Assembly (NCBI GenBank): GCA_938038165.1
Contig: CALHRB010000156.1
Location: 1-6,833 of the forward strand
DNA: 6,833 bases
Source of the DNA: Candidatus Kapaibacterium sp.
GTDB lineage: Bacteria > Bacteroidota > Ignavibacteria > Kapaibacteriales > UBA2268
Direction of reading: 5' to 3'
In this document: piece by piece, positions 1 to 4,521 of the stretch
Numbering within the stretch: position 1 is the first letter of the stretch
How the letters are laid out: each line of letters opens with the position of its first letter
Made by a program: the position numbers and the translations under genes
Notes under the pieces: generated by a model
Database searches by the model: none
What the model was told of the DNA's origin: nothing
What the model saw: the letters and a program-made list of their open reading frames with translations, nothing else

Positions 1-1
1 T

Positions 2-1891
2 GAAGACCGAAAATTCATATATGATTCCGTGAAAATTGTTTTGCTTGTGTTACTGATTCCACTTGCTAATTCATTTCTTCCCAAACCACCAGAAGAAGAA
101 CTTAGCTCAATGCCAAATTTATTATCACTTATATACAGCGAAATATTTTCAATATTCATTATTATTTCGGGTTTCTTTATCCTTTCAAACATATTCAAGT
201 GGTTAATCATATGGAGACACAAAAGAAGCAAATTCCATCATACTTTGATATTAACTGCATCATTTTTTATTTTTTTAATTGATATCTACCAAACAATTTT
301 TGTTTCAAAAAATGAAAATTCCTATTCCTTCTTAACCATTGTAAACGGTTTTATATTTGCTTTTGCAATGCTGATTACATTTATAACTACAAAGAAAAAA
401 AACTGGATTGCTTCCCTGCCTAAACGAGATAAATGGAAAATATTAGGCGTTTCTATCGCCGGAATTGTATTGTCCATTATCGCTATCAATTTAATGGATA
501 AGGACGAAAATATTTTGACAAAAAGCTTTGTTATCTTCTATTCAGCTAATATTGTTCTTATAATACCTCTTGCATTAATTATTGCATATTTTTCAAGAAT
601 AGCTATAGCTGTAATATTAACTTTTCCAACATCAAAAATTGTTGAACAAAGAACTTATGAACTTAGCTCACTGACTTATTTAAATAGACTCGTAGCAAAT
701 TTTATTGAGTTCGAAAAGTTAATTGATACTATAACTAGTTTAGCGATTAAAGTTTGTAATGCTTCAGGCTCGTGGATAGAACTTTATGATTTAAACGGTA
801 TTACAACAATAGCTTCCTACAAAATGATTAAACCTGAAATAATTACCGACCTACATAAAAAACAAGGACTTGTTGAGTTTTTCAAAAGCATTGACGAAAC
901 CACAATTATTGAGTCGATTGATGAAAAGATATATGAAATTCCTGTATTGACTAATATTAATTTTGCTAAGTCAATAATAATTACTCCATTAAATAGAGGT
1001 AATGACAGAATTGGAACTTTAGTTGTTTTCAAAATAAATGAATATGATTTTGAACAAGAAGAATTAATTCTGATGAAAGCTTTCAGTGATAACGTTAGTA
1101 TTGCATTAGAAAATTTGAGATTACTTGAAGAGTCGATTTTAAAGGAAAGATATAGACAGGAATTACTAATTGCCAGGAATATAGAGCAAAAGCTAATACC
1201 CTCAGTTTTACCTCAGATTCCGAATTTTTCGATAGCTGGCTCTATGATACCGGCAGAAGAAGTTGGAGGTGATTATTATGACATTGTTCGTTTAGGTAAT
1301 GGCAATCCTTGTATTTTAGTAGGTGATGTTTCTGGGAAAGGTATGAGTGCAGCTTTTTATATGGCTCTGCTAAAAGGGGTTGTATTGGGTATTTCAAACG
1401 AAAGCTACTCGGCTAAAGATCTTTTGTGCAAACTCAACTCAATTTTATACAAGAATATGGAAAAATCAATGTTCATAACTTTGTATTCTGTAACAATTGA
1501 TAATAACAATGGTTGCTTGACCTTTTGTCGGGCAGGTCATATGCCAGCATTATTAAAAACTAATAAAATGGTGAAAATGTTAATTCCAAAAGGTTTAGGT
1601 ATAGGTTTGACCGGTGAAGATATTTTTAATTCAGTAATTGAAGAGGAAACTGTTAAACTTGAAAAAAATGATGTGTGTCTCCTTTTTAGTGATGGATTAA
1701 GCGAACTTCAAAGCGAATCAAAAGAAGAATTCGGTATAGAGCGTCTGACAAACACTCTTTTGAAATTTAATGCTAATGATGCTGACTTATTACTCAATTA
1801 CATAAATTTAGAACTAAAGAATTTTGCCGGCAATGAACCACAGAAAGATGATATGACAATATTTGCATTTATTTTTTTAGGGAGTGATTGA
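2..1891 (+). CDS. Membrane-bound GAF-SpoIIE (PP2C-type) serine phosphatase, RsbU-like, probably 5'-truncated by the window edge
   Basis: Predicted to dephosphorylate a STAS anti-sigma antagonist, most likely the product of the next gene. Residues are numbered from the GTG at 29. About six hydrophobic segments fill residues 3-16, 34-62, 72-91, 103-121, 137-155 and 165-199. A GAF-like region follows (about 215-365), then a helical linker and the family-typical lead-in ARNIEQKLIPSVLP (382-395). The PP2C/SpoIIE core (about 400-617) has its metal-binding signatures: GGDYYD (413-418, D415), GDVSGKG (432-438, D433), RAGHMPALL (501-509), FSDGL (553-557, D555) and QKDDMT (605-610). The catalytic domain therefore looks intact. 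The GTG at 29 has no Shine-Dalgarno sequence and the frame is open back to base 2 (nine more codons), so the true start is probably upstream. Here the sensor is a membrane region plus GAF, not the RsbT-binding domain of Bacillus RsbU. The signal sensed is unknown. Catalytic assignment is confident; the start is not. Confidence 0.93.
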   Translation, partial: EDRKFIYDSVKIVLLVLLIPLANSFLPKPPEEELSSMPNLLSLIYSEIFSIFIIISGFFILSNIFKWLIIWRHKRSKFHHTLILTASFFIFLIDIYQTIFVSKNENSYSFLTIVNGFIFAFAMLITFITTKKKNWIASLPKRDKWKILGVSIAGIVLSIIAINLMDKDENILTKSFVIFYSANIVLIIPLALIIAYFSRIAIAVILTFPTSKIVEQRTYELSSLTYLNRLVANFIEFEKLIDTITSLAIKVCNASGSWIELYDLNGITTIASYKMIKPEIITDLHKKQGLVEFFKSIDETTIIESIDEKIYEIPVLTNINFAKSIIITPLNRGNDRIGTLVVFKINEYDFEQEELILMKAFSDNVSIALENLRLLEESILKERYRQELLIARNIEQKLIPSVLPQIPNFSIAGSMIPAEEVGGDYYDIVRLGNGNPCILVGDVSGKGMSAAFYMALLKGVVLGISNESYSAKDLLCKLNSILYKNMEKSMFITLYSVTIDNNNGCLTFCRAGHMPALLKTNKMVKMLIPKGLGIGLTGEDIFNSVIEEETVKLEKNDVCLLFSDGLSELQSESKEEFGIERLTNTLLKFNANDADLLLNYINLELKNFAGNEPQKDDMTIFAFIFLGSD

Positions 1892-1896
1892 TTGAT
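1885..1896 (+). repeat. TGAT x3 tandem tetranucleotide across the phosphatase stop codon
   Basis: Three perfect copies of TGAT span the last sense codons and the TGA stop (1889-1891) of the phosphatase gene. Loss or gain of a unit would alter only the last residues and the stop position. A chance occurrence in AT-rich DNA is quite possible. Confidence 0.5.
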
Positions 1897-1924
1897 TAAT
1901 TATAATTTTTCCATAACAATACAT

Positions 1925-1932
1925 TATATTTG
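1925..1932 (+). promoter_or_regulatory. Possible Bacteroidota-type -7 element (TATATTTG) before the STAS gene
   Basis: TATATTTG matches the TAnnTTTG -7 consensus described for the primary sigma factor of Bacteroides-like bacteria. It lies in the 74-nt gap between the phosphatase and the STAS gene, 33 nt before the STAS start codon. No matching TTTG sits 19-21 nt upstream, so only half of the promoter is supported. If real, it would let the STAS/kinase pair be transcribed independently of the phosphatase. Confidence 0.22.
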
Positions 1933-1956
1933 CTTAATGTAAATACTTTTATTTGT

Positions 1957-1960
1957 GAGG
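1957..1960 (+). promoter_or_regulatory. Ribosome binding site (GAGG) that fixes the STAS gene start
   Basis: GAGG followed by AA lies 5 nt before the ATG at 1966, which is good Shine-Dalgarno spacing. It sits inside the longer reading frame that opens with TTG at 1930. This argues that translation starts at 1966 and that the upstream 12 codons are leader. Confidence 0.6.
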
Positions 1961-1965
1961 AAATA

Positions 1966-2328
1966 ATGTCTGAAAAAAACAAATTTAGTGTATCTATTAG
2001 TGAAATCGACGGCATAAAACTGCTTTATTTAAGTGGGTTTCTTGATGCTCACACAGCACCTCTGCTTGAAAATAAAATTAGCGAGATAATTAGAGCTGGG
2101 GAAAATAAAATTTTAGTTAATTTTAAGGATTTAGATTATATATCGAGCGCCGGTTTGGGTGTTTTTATGGCTTTTATTGAAGAGCTACGTCAATCTGGTG
2201 GTGATATCAAGATGGCTGAAATGAAACCTAGAGTTTTCACAATCTTTGACTTGCTTGGCTTTCCTTTACTCTTTGATATCGAAAAAACCGAGCAAGATGC
2301 TTTCTTAAAATTTAAATCTTCTATTTGA
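1966..2328 (+). CDS. STAS-domain anti-sigma factor antagonist (RsbV/SpoIIAA-like)
   Basis: A small cytosolic single-domain STAS protein of 120 residues, the usual size for RsbV/SpoIIAA. The core signature is YISSAGLGVF (58-67). Aligned on the GLG with the DS(T/S)GLG motif of RsbV/SpoIIAA, S61 is the predicted phosphorylation site. FLDAHTAP (25-32) matches the first conserved STAS segment, and DLLGF (95-99) the C-terminal helix signature. In partner switching the unphosphorylated form binds the HATPase kinase and frees its target; the kinase phosphorylates this Ser and the SpoIIE phosphatase removes the phosphate. Both partners flank it, which makes the assignment strong. Start ATG 1966 was chosen for the GAGG 5 nt upstream; a TTG at 1930 would add 12 residues outside the fold. 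The controlled target is not encoded here, so sigma-factor control is inferred by family. Confidence 0.92.
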   Translation: MSEKNKFSVSISEIDGIKLLYLSGFLDAHTAPLLENKISEIIRAGENKILVNFKDLDYISSAGLGVFMAFIEELRQSGGDIKMAEMKPRVFTIFDLLGFPLLFDIEKTEQDAFLKFKSSI

Positions 2329-2341
2329 ATATTTTTTTAAA

Positions 2342-2785
2342 ATGCAAAAAAAAAACAGACATAATAATGCAAGTGACTTTGTTTTTTCAGCAGATTTTAA
2401 AAATCTTGAAAAAATTAGGAGCCTCATAAAACATCACGCTTTTAAATCCGGTTTTAATGAACGTGATTCAGATAAAATAGCTCTTGCGGTTGATGAAGCT
2501 TGCACTAATTTGATTCGCTACTCTTTTAATATGGACAATAATCAAAAAATAAAAATTAGTATTGATAAGGATGATAAGTTTTTTATTGTAAATATTTTTG
2601 ATTCCGGCAAACCATTTAATCCTCTAAATATTCCAAAACCAAACATCAAAGAATATTTATTAAAATATAAAAAAGGTGGTCTTGGAATCTTTATTATCCG
2701 TTCTGTTATGGACGAAATTGAATATGTTCCTTCAAACAACAGAAATCCTCAAAACACCCTTATCCTAAAAAAACTTTTAGCTTAG
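2342..2785 (+). CDS. Anti-sigma factor serine kinase, HATPase_c (RsbW/SpoIIAB-like)
   Basis: A cytosolic GHKL-fold ATPase of 147 residues, the normal length for RsbW/SpoIIAB. The N box is AVDEACTNLIRYSF (49-62), with E52 and N56 in the places of the catalytic and Mg-binding residues. The G1-like box is DSGKPFNP (87-94) and the G2-like box is KGGLGIFIIRSVMD (111-124), which form the ATP pocket. It should phosphorylate the Ser of the upstream STAS protein and bind a sigma factor or other target when that protein is phosphorylated. It starts 13 nt after the STAS stop, so the two are almost surely co-transcribed. The ATG at 2342 has no purine-rich Shine-Dalgarno sequence; translation may be coupled or leaderless-like. 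Codons 2-5 contain a run of ten A, a potential slippage site. The target is unknown, and non-sigma targets are known for this family. Confidence 0.92.
   Translation: MQKKNRHNNASDFVFSADFKNLEKIRSLIKHHAFKSGFNERDSDKIALAVDEACTNLIRYSFNMDNNQKIKISIDKDDKFFIVNIFDSGKPFNPLNIPKPNIKEYLLKYKKGGLGIFIIRSVMDEIEYVPSNNRNPQNTLILKKLLA
2346..2355 (+). repeat. A10 homopolymer in codons 2-5 of the anti-sigma kinase gene
   Basis: Ten consecutive A follow ATGC at the start of the kinase gene. A T7 run (2332-2338) lies just before the ATG and could pair weakly with it, placing the start codon in the loop. Length changes not divisible by three would frameshift nearly the whole protein. Confidence 0.6.
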
Positions 2786-2801
2786 ATTATTAATTATTTA
2801 T

Positions 2802-2809
2802 TAGATTTG
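2802..2809 (+). promoter_or_regulatory. Possible Bacteroidota-type -7 element (TAGATTTG) before ccmC
   Basis: TAGATTTG fits TAnnTTTG exactly and lies in the 53-nt gap between the anti-sigma kinase gene and ccmC, 29 nt before the GTG start. The expected -33 position holds only TTAG-like sequence (about 2777-2780), so the match is partial. If used, it would separate ccm expression from the signalling module. A T8 run follows at 2810-2817. Confidence 0.25.
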
Positions 2810-2838
2810 TTTTTTTTAATAATAATATTTTCATTAAA

Positions 2839-3864
2839 GTGAAGGCATTAATCTTAATTTCAGGAATTATTCTTGGTCTTATTTTGGGTTTATCTCCAGG
2901 CATTCTAAAACCAAAGCCATTTATTTGGAAAATAATAACTGTAATATTAGTTACTTTTACCATTTTGTTGTCTTTTATACCCCCTATTGGAGCCGATATC
3001 GAAACAGCTTCTTTCATTCTTGATGCAAAGCCTAATCATCAACTTAATATCAAAGGCACAATTACAAATATTATTGTTGGACAAGACGGTAAATTGATTT
3101 TTATAACAGACAACTATGGAAAAAAAGCAGAAATTACTTTCGAAAATACTCAAATTGATAGACTGATAAAAAATGAAGATTTTGTTGTTCTGGCAGTATC
3201 CAAAGGTTTCTCTCACAATAAATTTAATCTTCTAAGGATTGTATCAGTAAATCCATGGCTTACCTTACCCTATGTACCCAAACTCGAAGAACAAATCAGG
3301 ATTCTCAATTTTCATGTTCCTATGGCTTGGATATCTGTTTTAGCTTATTTGCTTGCAATGATTTTCTCTATAAAATATCTAAAAACAAAAGATTTCAACA
3401 ATGATGTATTAGCCGCTTCATCTGCTGCAATAGGGACATTATTTGCAATATTAGCCACGACAACCGGAATGATTTGGGCAAAGTTCAATTGGGGCTCATT
3501 TTGGAATTGGGATCCAAGAGAAACTTCAATATTCATATTATTATTGATTTACGGAGCTTACTTTGCTCTTCGGTCTGCTATTGACAATCCTGAATTAAAA
3601 GCACGTTTGAGTTCTGTTTACTCAATTATCGCTTTTATAACAGTTCCTTTTTTGGTCTTTATTCTGCCAAGGCTTGTTGATAGTCTTCATCCCGGATCAG
3701 CAAACGATGATACTGCGGGACCAATATTAAGCACTAAGGAAGGAACATTAAACATTTTTCAACAAATTACTTTCAGTTTAGGCTTTGCTTCATTTACTGC
3801 GATTTTTTTCTGGATGTTTAATATTTGGTCGAGAATTGCGTTGATTATACACAAAAAGGTGTAG
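2839..3864 (+). CDS. ccmC: Heme handling protein CcmC (CcsA/CcmC/CcmF family) with an OB-like periplasmic insertion
   Basis: Integral membrane protein of 341 residues, predicted to bring heme to CcmE on the periplasmic side; E. coli CcmC is about 245 residues. The tryptophan-rich WWD motif reads WGSFWNWDPRE (218-228). The two flanking heme-ligand histidines are H159 in LNFHVPMAW (like E. coli H60 in LHVPAA) and H284 in DSLHPGS (like H184). Hydrophobic segments lie at about 3-19, 29-48, 160-180, 188-213, 230-247, 257-277 and 308-338. The extra length is an N-terminal hydrophobic segment plus a soluble stretch (about 51-150) between the second segment and H159, where E. coli has a short periplasmic loop. 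That stretch reads like a CcmE-type OB fold without the heme-binding residue. GTG 2839 is the first usual start codon after the in-frame TAA at 2791; it has no Shine-Dalgarno sequence. The neighbours ccmD, ccmE and ccmF confirm the pathway. ResC/CcsA of System II is excluded by those neighbours. Confidence 0.9.
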   Translation: MKALILISGIILGLILGLSPGILKPKPFIWKIITVILVTFTILLSFIPPIGADIETASFILDAKPNHQLNIKGTITNIIVGQDGKLIFITDNYGKKAEITFENTQIDRLIKNEDFVVLAVSKGFSHNKFNLLRIVSVNPWLTLPYVPKLEEQIRILNFHVPMAWISVLAYLLAMIFSIKYLKTKDFNNDVLAASSAAIGTLFAILATTTGMIWAKFNWGSFWNWDPRETSIFILLLIYGAYFALRSAIDNPELKARLSSVYSIIAFITVPFLVFILPRLVDSLHPGSANDDTAGPILSTKEGTLNIFQQITFSLGFASFTAIFFWMFNIWSRIALIIHKKV

Positions 3865-3917
3865 TTTCTTAATCTGAATACTAAATTTTTTTTATAATTA
3901 GAACGTCTTAATTTTTT

Positions 3918-3922
3918 GGAAG
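3918..3922 (+). promoter_or_regulatory. Ribosome binding site (GGAAG) of the small ccmD gene
   Basis: GGAAG lies 3 nt before the ATG at 3926. The spacing is short, but this purine block in a T-rich gap supports translation of the 51-codon frame. Confidence 0.4.
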
Positions 3923-3925
3923 TTT

Positions 3926-4081
3926 ATGCAAGAGTTTTTAGAAAATAATTCGCTTTATGTTGTTCTTGGTATCGTCTTGATGATTTGGACAGGTATAATC
4001 GTTTTCTTTTTTACTGTTGATAGAAGACTTAAAAATCTTGAAATCAAACTTAATACAGAAAATTCAGATAAATTAGATTAA
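3926..4081 (+). CDS. ccmD: CcmD-like small heme exporter component
   Basis: A 51-residue protein with one membrane segment (about 10-30, YVVLGIVLMIWTGIIVFFF) followed by a charged cytoplasmic-type tail with RRLKNLEIKL (33-42). This is the CcmD pattern: one helix, then a basic Arg-Arg stretch and a Leu-Glu motif. CcmD associates with CcmC and with heme-loaded CcmE and is needed for release of holo-CcmE from the CcmABCD complex. Its position exactly between ccmC and ccmE is the classical one. It starts 61 nt after ccmC and ends 18 nt before ccmE. Sequence identity in CcmD proteins is generally low, so the call rests on size, topology, tail and position. A generic single-helix protein is the alternative, but context makes CcmD much more likely. 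Confidence 0.82.
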   Translation: MQEFLENNSLYVVLGIVLMIWTGIIVFFFTVDRRLKNLEIKLNTENSDKLD

Positions 4082-4099
4082 CATTAGAATGAGTATTAT

Positions 4100-4495
4100 A
4101 TGAAATTAAGATATATTATAGGTATAATCATTGCGATAATATTTATCATTATTGCAGTTTTTTCCTCAAGTTTCAGTTCAATAGAATATTCCAACTTTAC
4201 CCCAGCTAAGTTAAATTCAAAAAAAGTTCAGGTCAAAGGGACGTGGGTCAAAGATATGCCTTCTAATTACGACCCTTCATCCAACACTTTCTCTTTCTAT
4301 ATGAAAGATTATGAAGAAAAGATTTCAAAAGTTGTTTACAAAGGAGGTAAACCAAACAACTTTGAAATAGCTACTCATATCGTCATTAAAGGGAAATTTG
4401 TTGGCGATGAATTTTCAGCCTCTGAAATCCTCACTAAATGTCCTTCAAAATATGAAGGAAAAGTTGATGATTTAAAAAAACAACAAAACATCTGA
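4100..4495 (+). CDS. ccmE: Cytochrome c maturation heme chaperone CcmE, CxxxY type
   Basis: A 131-residue periplasmic heme chaperone anchored by an N-terminal membrane helix (about 5-23). The beta-rich OB-fold domain begins near VQVKGTWVKD (43-52) and runs through FEIATHIVIKGKFVGDEF (88-105) to SASEILTKCPSKYEG (106-120). In E. coli CcmE the heme is bound covalently by the His of a HxxxY motif; here the matching place is CPSKY, so C114 replaces the His and Y118 is kept. Such Cys variants are known from Desulfovibrio and some archaea, where heme is thought to attach through Cys. CcmE accepts heme from CcmC and gives it to CcmF, both adjacent. The ATG at 4100 has only a weak GAG 6 nt upstream. 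The C-terminal tail after Y118 is short (13 residues) and polar, as in many CcmE. Confidence 0.93.
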   Translation: MKLRYIIGIIIAIIFIIIAVFSSSFSSIEYSNFTPAKLNSKKVQVKGTWVKDMPSNYDPSSNTFSFYMKDYEEKISKVVYKGGKPNNFEIATHIVIKGKFVGDEFSASEILTKCPSKYEGKVDDLKKQQNI

Positions 4496-4511
4496 TTTTA
4501 AACTCATAAAC

Positions 4512-4515
4512 AGGA
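4512..4515 (+). promoter_or_regulatory. Ribosome binding site (AGGA) of ccmF
   Basis: AGGA lies 6 nt before the ATG at 4522, inside the 26-nt gap after ccmE. It is one of the clearer Shine-Dalgarno matches in the window and supports 4522 as the ccmF start. Confidence 0.5.
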
Positions 4516-4521
4516 CTAATC

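Noticed and set aside
817..1032. Minus-strand reading frame of 71 codons inside the phosphatase gene
   Set aside because: It is antisense to the well-supported GAF region, with no recognisable domain and no ribosome binding site considered convincing. It is an overlap artefact of AT-rich coding DNA.
1930..1965. TTG start giving the STAS protein 12 extra N-terminal residues
   Set aside because: The ATG at 1966 has GAGG at good spacing, and the STAS fold begins after it. The TTG has no ribosome binding site and overlaps a possible promoter element.
2542..3536. Several minus-strand reading frames of 63-89 codons under the kinase gene and ccmC
   Set aside because: All lie opposite genes with intact family motifs (RsbW G boxes, CcmC WWD), overlap one another, and show no domain of their own.
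3862..3893. Possible intrinsic terminator after ccmC (TAGT...ACTA followed by eight T)
   Set aside because: The stem is only about four AT-rich pairs around a 14-nt loop, and the next ccm genes follow on the same strand. The T run alone is not unusual in this base composition.
4089..4103. Four-codon ATG...TGA mini-frame overlapping the ccmE start
   Set aside because: Too short to support, no Shine-Dalgarno sequence, and expected by chance. A translational-coupling role is possible but cannot be argued from the sequence.
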